A stretch of 7,156 bases of DNA, taken from NCBI GenBank assembly GCA_012514965.1, contig JAAYZH010000333.1, positions 1 to 7,156 on the forward strand, written 5' to 3'. The stretch is from Clostridiaceae bacterium. Lineage in GTDB: Bacteria > Bacillota > Clostridia > Saccharofermentanales > Fastidiosipilaceae. The position numbers and the translations under genes are program-made. This document shows, one piece after another, positions 1 to 5,331 of this stretch. Within the stretch, counting starts at the first letter, position 1. Every line of letters starts with the position of its first letter. The notes beneath the pieces were generated by a model that was given only the letters and a program-made list of their open reading frames with translations, did no database searches and was not told the DNA's origin.

Positions 1-54
1 CCGAGATCCATGCTCGGATTACAACGCTTTTTGCCAAACCCCATCTCTTTCAAT

Positions 55-95
55 ACGAAAACTCCTCCCTGCACGGCGCAGGGAAGAGTTTCATT
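55..95 (-). terminator. Rho-independent terminator of the leftward oxidoreductase gene
   Basis: Bases 59-91 form a hairpin: six pairs (59-64 with 86-91), one C/A mismatch, seven pairs (66-72 with 78-84) and a five-base loop ACGGC. On the minus strand the stem runs into TTTTCG, a short U tract. It lies about 100 bases past the TAA at 193-195, so it would end the transcript of the Gfo/Idh/MocA gene. The plus-strand side is also T-rich (TTTCATTTATTT), so it may act in both directions. Confidence 0.6.
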
Positions 96-192
96 TATTT
101 CACTTAAAGCATTAGACCGAGTAAGCAATTCCGGCAAGCGTACATCAGCTGCCGCGCAGCTCATTCGGGTGCCGGCCGCCCTTCACAACCCC

Positions 193-321
193 TTAGAACT
201 TCACTTCAGCGCCGGTCTCCGCTGAACGGTAGATTGCGTCGAGAATCTTGGTCACAGTGAAGGCCTCCTCGGGATGGACGAGCGGCTCGGTGTCATTGAG
301 CACGGCTTCGAGCCATTGCTT
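193..321 (-). pseudogene. Severed C-terminal segment of the Gfo/Idh/MocA gene
   Basis: Reading through the TGA at 322-324 in the same frame gives 42 more codons and then TAA (193-195). The segment starts KQWLEAVLND and contains EPLVHPEEAF and KILDAIYRSAETG. These are standard closing motifs of Gfo/Idh/MocA proteins; the second oxidoreductase in this window has the equivalent EPLVTAEEAMRVLKLMEKLFE. With this piece the protein would be about 369 residues, normal for the family. The segment has no start codon or ribosome binding site suggesting separate translation. It is best read as the 3' end of the same gene, split by a point mutation, a base-call error or stop-codon readthrough. Confidence 0.85.
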
Positions 322-1302
322 TCACTCGAGGAAGCCGGGGTCGGCGCTTTGGCCGCTGAAATAGGCTACGGCCCCGCTGCCGCTCATCTTCTCGTCGCTG
401 AGAATGCCGTTGTGGCCGCGATTGTAGTGGAGCTCGTTGCCCTTGAAGCTCATGCCGGAACGGACTTCGGCACCGGCCTTGGTACCGCAGAGGGTGGTGG
501 AGGCTTCGCGGGATTCCATCAGGTTAATGGCCCAGGAGGAGCGGATCACGATCGTGGCGCCATTGGCCATCTTGACGAAACCGAAGGCGGAGTCTTCCAC
601 TTCGTAGGTGGCGGGATCCCAGGGGCCGAAGATGTTGCCGTCGGTGGCTTCCTGCAGGCCGCCGAGCTTGTAGAAGACGCTGCCGGTGGCGGAGGCGGGC
701 TCGTAGTTGTCCATCATCCACAAGGTCATGTCGAGGGCGTGGGTGCCGATGTCGATCAGGGGGCCGCCGCCTTGTTGGGCTTTATCCGGGAAGACGCCCC
801 AGGTGGGGACGCCGCGGCGGCGGATGGCATTGGCTTCGGCGTAGTAGATTTCGCCGAGCTCACCGTTCGCGCAGGCCTTGTGCAGGGACTGCACTTCGGG
901 TCGGAAGCGGTTCTGGTAGCCGACGGTGAACTTCTTGCCGCTGCTCTTCCAGGCGGTCATCATCTGCTCGGCGTCGGAGGCGGTGGCGGCCATGGGCTTT
1001 TCGCACAGGACGTGTTTGCCGGCTTCGAAGGCTGCGATGGTGATGGGGGCATGGGAGACGTTCGGGGTCAGGACGTGGACCACATCGATGTCGGGATCGG
1101 CCAAAAGCTCCCTGTAGTCGGTGTAGGTTTTCGCCTCGGATACGCCATATTTCACCGCGCTCTCCTGCGCCCGTGCTTCGATGACATCGCAGAAGGCGAC
1201 CAGGTCGGCTTTGTCCGCGTTGCCTTGCAGGCTGACGAAGTGCTTCTGGTTTGCGATGCCGCCGCAGCCGATGATGCCTACTTGCAGTTTTCCGTTTTTC
1301 AT
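322..1302 (-). CDS. Gfo/Idh/MocA family NAD(P)-dependent oxidoreductase, cut short by in-frame TGA
   Basis: Predicted cytoplasmic NAD(P)-dependent dehydrogenase or reductase acting on a sugar or cyclitol. The N-terminal Rossmann fold shows GCGGIA at residues 12-17, the family's EKP signature at 101-103, and the catalytic pair D184/H188 in DIGTH inside the C-terminal alpha/beta domain. The start chosen is ATG at 1302, ten bases after AAAGGAG (1313-1319). The ATG at 1311 abuts that site with about one base of spacing and is less likely. The frame stops at TGA (322-324) after 326 residues. The family is usually about 330-390 residues long, and the missing end follows in the same frame (193-321), so the gene looks broken by one nonsense change or a sequencing error. 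The product would lack the last helices and strand, so its activity is doubtful. It is transcribed divergently from the TIM-barrel gene and is only moderately similar to the second oxidoreductase at 2522-3646. Family assignment is sure; the substrate is unknown. Confidence 0.9.
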   Translation of the reverse strand: MKNGKLQVGIIGCGGIANQKHFVSLQGNADKADLVAFCDVIEARAQESAVKYGVSEAKTYTDYRELLADPDIDVVHVLTPNVSHAPITIAAFEAGKHVLCEKPMAATASDAEQMMTAWKSSGKKFTVGYQNRFRPEVQSLHKACANGELGEIYYAEANAIRRRGVPTWGVFPDKAQQGGGPLIDIGTHALDMTLWMMDNYEPASATGSVFYKLGGLQEATDGNIFGPWDPATYEVEDSAFGFVKMANGATIVIRSSWAINLMESREASTTLCGTKAGAEVRSGMSFKGNELHYNRGHNGILSDEKMSGSGAVAYFSGQSADPGFLE

Positions 1303-1338
1303 GTGTTTCATTCTCCTTTGTAGTCGATCGGGGAGGTT

Positions 1339-1359
1339 GTGTGGTCAGAAAAACCACAC
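1339..1359 (-). promoter_or_regulatory. Hairpin in the 5' leader of the leftward oxidoreductase gene
   Basis: A perfect seven-pair inverted repeat, GTGTGGT (1339-1345) and ACCACAC (1353-1359), encloses a seven-base loop. It lies between the predicted leftward transcription start near 1381 and the ribosome binding site at 1313-1319, so it would fold in the leader RNA about 20 bases before that site. It could be a translational control or stability element, or a DNA operator. No known riboswitch is recognised. Confidence 0.4.
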
Positions 1360-1377
1360 GGAAATAACAAATTTTTC

Positions 1378-1389
1378 ATTACGTGTAAT
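1378..1389. promoter_or_regulatory. Operator-like palindrome at the leftward promoter
   Basis: ATTAC-GT-GTAAT is an inverted repeat with five-base arms. It overlaps the start of the leftward -10 box (1388-1393) and the expected transcription start near 1381, where a repressor would block initiation. Position and symmetry are seen; the function is inferred, and no regulator gene lies in the window. Confidence 0.35.
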
Positions 1390-1416
1390 CATACAAAACA
1401 CCACAAGGCTTGTAAA
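1388..1416 (-). promoter_or_regulatory. Sigma-A/sigma-70 type promoter for the leftward oxidoreductase gene
   Basis: On the minus strand, TTTACA (1416-1411, five of six matches to TTGACA) is followed by a 17-base spacer and TATGAT (1393-1388, five of six matches to TATAAT). The expected start near 1381 leaves a leader of roughly 80 bases before ATG 1302. Confidence 0.65.
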
Positions 1417-1440
1417 TTCGACTATTCACTGTTTTGACTA

Positions 1441-1457
1441 TGCAGATGTGTGCAGAT
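1441..1457. repeat. Direct repeat TGCAGAT, ten-base period
   Basis: TGCAGAT occurs at 1441-1447 and again at 1451-1457, exactly one helical turn apart, inside the divergent control region and about 25-40 bases upstream of the rightward -35 box. The placement would suit a transcription activator, but two seven-base copies can arise by chance. Confidence 0.3.
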
Positions 1458-1478
1458 CAACAGACTTTACCTGATCAA

Positions 1479-1507
1479 TTGACAAAGATCGGAGGCAAGT
1501 GCAGAAT
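1479..1507 (+). promoter_or_regulatory. Candidate promoter for the TIM-barrel/oxidoreductase operon
   Basis: A perfect -35 box TTGACA (1479-1484) is followed after 17 bases by CAGAAT (1502-1507), a four-of-six -10 box. Better -10 words, TATAAC (1509-1514) and TATAAT (1518-1523), lie nearby but at 24 and 33 bases from that -35 box, with no good -35 of their own. The exact start is therefore uncertain, and the weak -10 would suit an activated promoter. Confidence 0.4.
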
Positions 1508-1508
1508 T

Positions 1509-1535
1509 TATAACACTTATAATACTTATTATAGT
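1509..1535. repeat. AT-rich nine-base tandem repeat containing a palindrome
   Basis: Three consecutive nine-base units of the form TATAATACT, each with one or two changes, fill 1509-1535. The inner part, 1518-1533, is a perfect inverted repeat with seven-base arms (TATAATA-CT-TATTATA). It sits between the predicted rightward -10 box and the ribosome binding site at 1553-1560, where an operator would block transcription. The extreme AT content contrasts with the flanking genes. Confidence 0.45.
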
Positions 1536-1566
1536 CGCAAAGCTTGCGCATGAGGAGAGGTACCCG

Positions 1567-2421
1567 ATGAAAGTAGGCATTCAATTGTATTCTGTACGTG
1601 AGCACATGGCTGCTGATCCCATCGCCACGATCCGTGAGGTCGTGGGGGCGGGCTATCGCAATCTGGAGGCGGCGAACCACAACGCGTCGGCTGATCCCGG
1701 TGTGGGTTTTGGCATCAGTGCTGAAGTGGCGAAGAAGCTCTTGGAAGAGACAGGCTCAGCGGTGGTTTCTGCACATATTTCTCCGCTGGATCCAGAGAAA
1801 ATGACCCCGATTCTGGAATTCCACCAGGCCATCGGGACGAAGTACCTGGTTCAGCCAATGGACTTCTATCGCGACCGCGATGAGGTGTTGCGCAAGGCGC
1901 AGATCTTGAATCAGGTGGGTGAGCGCTGCAAGGCCTATGGGATGCAGTTGCTCTACCACAATCACTTCCATGAGTTTCAGCATTTTGGCCAGGAGACTGT
2001 CTACGATCTGCTCTTGACGAATACGGACCCTGAGCTGGTAAAAATCGAGCTTGACACCTATTGGGCCAGCCGCGGGCAGCAGGACCCGGTGGCGCTGATG
2101 AAGAAGTATGGCAAGCGCGTGCGTCTGCTGCACCAGAAGGACTTCACCAGGGGTTTTGAGGCGCAACGTGATCTGCTCACAGCTGTGGAAGCGAATAACG
2201 AGTATGTCGATATGGAGCGATTCGGCAAGGCGGTTGACCCGCTGACCTTCACGGAGATCGGTACCGGGATTATGGATATTCAGAGCATTATTGACACGGC
2301 GAACGAAATTTGCGATTGTGAGTATATTATTCTGGAGCAGGACTTCAGCCGGAACGATGAGCTTGAGAGCATCAAGATCAGCATGGAGCAGTTCAGGAAG
2401 TACAGCGGCGTCGAGTGGTAG
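1567..2421 (+). CDS. Sugar phosphate isomerase/epimerase-like TIM-barrel protein
   Basis: A 284-residue protein of the xylose-isomerase-like TIM-barrel superfamily (AP endonuclease 2 fold), a normal length for it. Members are cytoplasmic, metal-dependent isomerases, epimerases or dehydratases of sugars and keto-sugars. Visible landmarks are the opening strand VGIQLYSVRE (3-12), YHNHFHEF (130-137) with likely metal-site histidines 131 and 133, D163 in ELDTYWA, H189 and D192 in LLHQKDF, E230 in EIGTGIMD, and E257 in the final-strand motif ILEQDF. These match the family pattern of an acidic/His metal site. Start ATG 1567 is set by GAGGAGAGG at 1552-1560, six bases away. It is first of a two-gene rightward unit with the Gfo/Idh/MocA gene at 2522, a common pairing in sugar catabolic clusters. 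Fold is sure; substrate and exact reaction are unknown. Confidence 0.9.
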   Translation: MKVGIQLYSVREHMAADPIATIREVVGAGYRNLEAANHNASADPGVGFGISAEVAKKLLEETGSAVVSAHISPLDPEKMTPILEFHQAIGTKYLVQPMDFYRDRDEVLRKAQILNQVGERCKAYGMQLLYHNHFHEFQHFGQETVYDLLLTNTDPELVKIELDTYWASRGQQDPVALMKKYGKRVRLLHQKDFTRGFEAQRDLLTAVEANNEYVDMERFGKAVDPLTFTEIGTGIMDIQSIIDTANEICDCEYIILEQDFSRNDELESIKISMEQFRKYSGVEW

Positions 2422-2444
2422 GTCCGTAACAGACAAGCAGAATG

Positions 2445-2472
2445 CAAGGTCAGCAAGGATTTGTTGGCCTTG
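2445..2472 (+). promoter_or_regulatory. Intercistronic hairpin between the TIM-barrel and oxidoreductase genes
   Basis: Bases 2445-2456 pair with 2461-2472 over twelve positions, two of them G-U in RNA, closing a four-base loop GGAT. It starts 24 bases after the first gene's TAG and ends about 50 bases before the second start codon. Only TTTG follows, so it is a poor terminator. A partial terminator, RNA processing signal or 3'-end stabiliser giving unequal expression of the two genes is more likely. Confidence 0.45.
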
Positions 2473-2521
2473 TTTGTGCGAAAATGGCATATAAGTATTG
2501 CGAAAACAGGAGAGTGAAGAA

Positions 2522-3646
2522 ATGAAGTACCCTTTGCGTATAGCGGTTTTGGGCTGCGGAGGCATGGGCAGCGGCCATGTTTTGGCCATCACAGGTAAGG
2601 AAGAGGAAAGACCTGATTTCCTCAGCTACAACGTCTACACGGACGGTCAGATCGCGATCAGCTCGCTCAAGGGCAAGCTCGAACTGGCGGGCGTCTACGA
2701 CATCGACGACAAGCGCATGCAGTGGGTGGCCGAGAACGGCTGGCACTGCTATAAGGATTACGCGGATATGTTGGCCGATCCTGACCTGGACATCGTGCTC
2801 ATCGCCACGCCGAATAATCTGCACCGGGAAGAGGCGATCTCGGCCCTGCGTGCCGGCAAGCATGTGCTGTGCGAGAAGCCCGTTATGATGAATTCGCAGG
2901 AGCTCGAAGAAGTCATGGCGGTGGCTCGAGAAACCGGCCTCGTCTTCTACCCGCGCCAGAACCGCAGGTGGGACTATGATTATCTGGTGGCGAAGAAGAT
3001 CTTCGATGAAGGTCTCCTGGGGAAAGTCTTCAATGTCGAGAGCCGTGTGATGGGTTCCCGCGGGATTCCGGGCGATTGGCGCAAGGAGAAGGCCAAAGGA
3101 GGCGGCATGATGCTTGACTGGGGCGTCCACCTGCTGGACCGCCTGGTCCAGATGATCCCGGGTAAGATAAGCTCGGTCTACTGCAAGTGCTCTTATGTCA
3201 CAGGTGAAGAATGTGACGATGGTTTCAAGGCCTTTTTAAACTTCGCGAACGGTATCACGGCCGAGGTCGAGGTGGGCACCTGCCAGTTTATCGATCACCC
3301 GAACTGGTATATGGCGGGGCTCGAAGGCACCGCGCGGATCGACAACTTCGCCGGTGACGGCAAGATGGTCCGGGTGACGAAGTGGCATGAAGATAACATC
3401 GTTCCGATCCAGGCCGGTGAAGGGCTGACGAAGACCATGGCGCCCCGTGACGCGGAGTCTACGGAAGTGATTGCGCTGCCCCCGGTTGTGGTCGACCGCA
3501 ATGGCTTGTATATCAATCTCGTCGACGTCATCACACAAGGCGCGGAGCCGCTGGTAACAGCCGAGGAAGCGATGCGTGTCCTGAAGCTGATGGAGAAGCT
3601 TTTCGAAGCAGACGAGAAGAACATGGTTCTGCCCTTCGAGACGTAA
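2522..3646 (+). CDS. Gfo/Idh/MocA family NAD(P)-dependent oxidoreductase
   Basis: An intact 374-residue cytoplasmic oxidoreductase of the glucose-fructose oxidoreductase / inositol dehydrogenase / MocA family. It should oxidise or reduce a hydroxyl or keto group on a sugar, cyclitol or derivative using NAD(P). The Rossmann motif GCGGMG is at 11-16, EKP at 118-120, and the likely catalytic pair D199/H203 is in LDWGVH. A stretch at about 26-52, between the nucleotide-binding loop and the second strand (ELAGVYD), is longer than usual and may cover the active site. Start ATG 2522 is supported by AGGAGAG at 2508-2514, seven bases away. A TTG at 2498 would add eight residues but lies before that site. 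It follows the TIM-barrel gene by 100 bases and is ended by the terminator at 3677-3713. Family is sure; substrate unknown. Confidence 0.93.
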   Translation: MKYPLRIAVLGCGGMGSGHVLAITGKEEERPDFLSYNVYTDGQIAISSLKGKLELAGVYDIDDKRMQWVAENGWHCYKDYADMLADPDLDIVLIATPNNLHREEAISALRAGKHVLCEKPVMMNSQELEEVMAVARETGLVFYPRQNRRWDYDYLVAKKIFDEGLLGKVFNVESRVMGSRGIPGDWRKEKAKGGGMMLDWGVHLLDRLVQMIPGKISSVYCKCSYVTGEECDDGFKAFLNFANGITAEVEVGTCQFIDHPNWYMAGLEGTARIDNFAGDGKMVRVTKWHEDNIVPIQAGEGLTKTMAPRDAESTEVIALPPVVVDRNGLYINLVDVITQGAEPLVTAEEAMRVLKLMEKLFEADEKNMVLPFET

Positions 3647-3667
3647 GCGTCTTCAAATAATTTAGCA

Positions 3668-3720
3668 AAGAAACAGCACCTCCAGACCGGGACAGAGATC
3701 CCGCTGGGAGGTGTTTTCTT
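3668..3720 (+). terminator. Strong intrinsic terminator after the oxidoreductase gene
   Basis: CACCTCCAG (3677-3685) pairs with CTGGGAGGTG (3704-3713) with one bulged base. Above a two-base bulge, CGGGA (3688-3692) pairs with TCCCG (3699-3703) around a six-base loop. TTTTCTT follows at 3714-3720, and AAGAAA upstream can pair with it. It lies about 30 bases past the TAA at 3644-3646 and separates the sugar genes from the lipoprotein/corA stretch. Confidence 0.9.
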
Positions 3721-3836
3721 GTGCCGTAAGCTGTATATACATCGTTCCCAGACGCTTCTACAATGGATAGTAGACGGGAGAATTAGGGGCTCTCGATCCG
3801 CTGTGGATCAGGGGATAATGGAAGGACGGAAGGGCT

Positions 3837-3950
3837 ATGGAAAAGAGAATGATTGCGCTTGTGTTACTCTTCAGCCTCGGACTAACGGCCGCCTCATGTG
3901 GCGGTGGCGAGTCAACTACGAACAGCAGCGGGAGCATGGCTCCCACCTAG
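3837..3950 (+). CDS. Very short lipoprotein-like ORF (37 residues), orphan or truncated
   Basis: The predicted peptide is a near-ideal lipoprotein signal: a charged start MEKR, a hydrophobic core (ALVLLFSLGL, residues 7-16) and a lipobox-like AASC with Cys21. Then comes a flexible Gly/Ser/Thr tail (GGGESTT and NSSGS), and TAG after residue 37. Such a start is typical of Gram-positive solute-binding lipoproteins of ABC sugar transporters, which run to 400 residues or more; no continuation is seen in any frame. AAGGA (3822-3826) lies ten bases before ATG 3837 and GGAAGGG (3828-3834) two bases before it; ATG 3849 is an alternative start. It is either the remnant of a deleted substrate-binding gene or a real tiny lipoprotein. 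It is not part of the corA product, which starts at 4055. Confidence 0.5.
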   Translation: MEKRMIALVLLFSLGLTAASCGGGESTTNSSGSMAPT

Positions 3951-3984
3951 ATGCTAAATGCAAACGCTTCTTGAGAAATAGGCT

Positions 3985-3990
3985 TATAAT
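3985..3990 (+). promoter_or_regulatory. Candidate -10 box upstream of the CorA gene
   Basis: A perfect TATAAT stands at 3985-3990. The TTGAGA at 3971-3976 is only eight bases upstream, too close for a -35 box, and the correctly spaced position (3962-3967) is a poor match. A start near 3997 would give a leader of about 58 bases. With the strong terminator at 3668-3720, the transporter probably has its own transcript, but this site is only a suggestion. Confidence 0.3.
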
Positions 3991-4054
3991 TTGGGCAGCA
4001 GACTCCCAGCAAACTCTTAGCAGAATCAGCCTGCAATCCATGTGTGAGGTGCTT

Positions 4055-5011
4055 ATGATTCGTTATTACCGCATCCTGAACGAAGGGTCTGTGGAGCCGC
4101 AGGAAGGACTGGTCGGTGCAGACTGGATTCATCTGGAGGCTCCGGACAAGGAAGAGATGACGAGGGTGGCGGAGGAATTCCGCTTCCCTCTGGATTATCT
4201 GCTCTCAACACTGGATCCGGACGAGGTATCGCGGGCTGAGCAACTTGAGCAAACCAAAATCGTCCAGCCCGTCCTGGTCTCCCTGCTCTATCCGCTCGAG
4301 CCCGAAGATAGGGTAAATGAGGGTGTCTATGAAGACCAGACCTTGTCCGTGATCTTGCTTGACAAGCAGATTGTGACTTGCGTTCGCAAGAACCCCGACT
4401 TCCTCGATCATCTGCTCGAGAGCGAGTTCGAGCTCGTCAAGCGGCCGATCAATGAACGTTGCCTCTTGATCGAAATCGCCTGGCAGGTTACCAGAGCTTA
4501 TGTGTATGCCAGCCGCGACATTAGCGCGCGCATGGACCAGATCCATAAACAGCTGCGGGCCTCCTCGAAGTCTGAGCTGCTCCTGCTTTTGGCCGATCTG
4601 GACAAAAGCACTATCTACCTGAGTACTGCTGTGGCGGAGAATCACCCCATCCTCCGCACGCTGAGCGTGGCTCCTTACTTGACCGGCGAGGAGCTGCGGC
4701 GCGAGTGGATTCACGATGTTCTGGTCGAAAATCACCAGGCCGAGAAGATGCTCGACCAGACTCGGCAGATGCTGCAACAACTGGACACCACCTTCTCGAG
4801 TATCATCCAAAACAACCTGAACGAAACGATGAAGAAGCTGACTTCGCTGACAATTATTATCACGATTCCCTGCATCACAGCAGGCTTATGGGGGATGAAT
4901 GTGGCGTTGCCGTTCAGTCGCGATCCGCTTGCGTTCTTGGTGGTCCTGGCGATCACCTCGTTGCTGATGCTACTCGCGTATTTGTGGCTCAAGCGGAAGG
5001 ATTTTTTGTAA
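4055..5011 (+). CDS. corA: CorA family divalent metal ion transporter
   Basis: A 318-residue inner-membrane channel of the CorA family (2-TM-GxN superfamily), which forms pentamers carrying Mg2+ or sometimes Co2+ or Ni2+. A soluble N-terminal alpha/beta domain (about 1-130) is followed by long charged helices (about 135-260) forming the funnel. The first transmembrane helix is at about 262-279, the pore signature GMN at 280-282, and the second transmembrane helix at about 291-311, ending with the basic tail LKRKDFL. Both length and layout are normal. Start ATG 4055 follows GAGG (4046-4049) by five bases. The frame stays open back to 3719, but that stretch overlaps a terminator and the lipoprotein ORF and lacks CorA character. 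It has no evident metabolic link to its sugar-gene neighbours. Ion selectivity cannot be read from the sequence. Confidence 0.93.
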   Translation: MIRYYRILNEGSVEPQEGLVGADWIHLEAPDKEEMTRVAEEFRFPLDYLLSTLDPDEVSRAEQLEQTKIVQPVLVSLLYPLEPEDRVNEGVYEDQTLSVILLDKQIVTCVRKNPDFLDHLLESEFELVKRPINERCLLIEIAWQVTRAYVYASRDISARMDQIHKQLRASSKSELLLLLADLDKSTIYLSTAVAENHPILRTLSVAPYLTGEELRREWIHDVLVENHQAEKMLDQTRQMLQQLDTTFSSIIQNNLNETMKKLTSLTIIITIPCITAGLWGMNVALPFSRDPLAFLVVLAITSLLMLLAYLWLKRKDFL

Positions 5012-5058
5012 GGGGCTGTTGTGGCAACTTTCGCCGGTATTCGTGGGGGAAAGAGACG

Positions 5059-5079
5059 GTAAACAAACTGTTACTTTTT
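5059..5079 (+). terminator. Weak candidate terminator after the CorA gene
   Basis: GTAA (5059-5062) and C5064 pair with GTTAC (5070-5074) around a five-base loop, with A5063 bulged. TTTTT follows at 5075-5079. The stem is only five AT-rich pairs, so termination would be weak. A second short hairpin, GTTGC-GGTG-GCAAC (5088-5101), followed by a T6 run at 5110-5115, could help. Confidence 0.3.
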
Positions 5080-5124
5080 ATCAGAGGGTTGCGGTGGCAA
5101 CAATCTTCCTTTTTTCGCTGAGTG

Positions 5125-5213
5125 GCCGGATCTCGCCAATTGCTGCCCGACAAGCCTAGATTCCCCGGCGCAGGCAGCAAGGACGCAGGCGCTGACGTCC
5201 ATCAGCTGCACTG
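5125..5213 (+). other. GC-rich, strongly foldable leader element upstream of the dehydrogenase gene
   Basis: Two adjoining stem-loops can be drawn. In the first, GCCGG (5125-5129) and ATCT (5130-5133) pair with AGAT (5158-5161) and CCGGC (5165-5169), with three bases bulged. In the second, CAGGCAGC (5171-5178) pairs with GCTGC (5205-5209) and CTG (5211-5213). Inside it GGACGCAG (5181-5188) pairs with CTG and CGTCC (5192-5200, one A bulged) over a GCG loop. The element ends about 120 bases before the start codon. It could be a structured 5' leader, a small RNA or chance folding in GC-rich DNA; no known riboswitch consensus is recognised. Confidence 0.35.
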
Positions 5214-5331
5214 GCGGGCGCGGTTTTGGCCGAGACGAGCAAAAAATACAACTTAAAAAACAACTGGATGAATGCCTGGGCTTGTGTCAATCTTAAGGAA
5301 AGCCTCGATCCATGTCGTAAAGGAGATTCTT

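Larger units (their letters stand above)
5012..5331 (+). other. 320-base intergenic region between the CorA and dehydrogenase genes
   Basis: No convincing gene is seen here on either strand. The first part (5012-5116) holds two small inverted repeats around GTTG...CAAC (5018-5028, 5088-5101), the weak terminator at 5059-5079 and a T6 tract. The middle (5120-5222) is GC-rich and strongly foldable. The last part (5241-5331) begins with an A-rich stretch and ends in the ribosome binding site AAGGAG (5320-5325). No clear sigma-A promoter was found: TACAAC (5247-5252) has only a poor -35 partner, so the start of the dehydrogenase transcript is unknown. Confidence 0.6.

Noticed and set aside
1..33. 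Small hairpin CCGAG...CTCGG at the window edge with a T5 run downstream
   Set aside because: The stem is five pairs, the T run is about ten bases away, and the neighbouring gene is outside the window, so no function can be supported.
322..324. TGA as a sense codon through a genome-wide alternative code
   Set aside because: No other gene in about 1,570 codons has an in-frame TGA and every Trp is TGG, so recoding across the genome is unlikely, although no gene here happens to end in TGA.
322..324. Selenocysteine at the in-frame TGA
   Set aside because: Gfo/Idh/MocA enzymes are not known selenoproteins, the site is in the closing helix region rather than the active site, and no convincing SECIS-type hairpin was seen right after it.
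274..1323. Long plus-strand open frame (349 codons) opposite the leftward oxidoreductase
   Set aside because: It mirrors a clear Gfo/Idh/MocA gene, is extremely rich in Gly, Ala and Val, and has no recognisable domain; it is an antisense shadow of GC-rich codons.
1312..1566. Catabolite-responsive (cre) element in the divergent control region
   Set aside because: No 14-base stretch with the central CG and flanking TG...CA pattern was found.
1756..3130. Minus-strand open frames opposite the TIM-barrel and second oxidoreductase genes
   Set aside because: They overlap strongly supported genes, and their translations show no recognisable family.
3795..3809. GATCC-GCTGT-GGATC hairpin before the lipoprotein-like ORF
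   Set aside because: Five pairs only, no T tract and no clear relation to a promoter; it can occur by chance.
3719..4054. N-terminal extension of the CorA protein by 112 residues
   Set aside because: It would begin in the T tract of a terminator, overlap the lipoprotein-like ORF, and has no CorA character; ATG 4055 has its own ribosome binding site.
5272..5331. Start of the dehydrogenase 20 residues earlier
   Set aside because: No ribosome binding site there, and the added residues run through the AAGGAG that serves ATG 5332.
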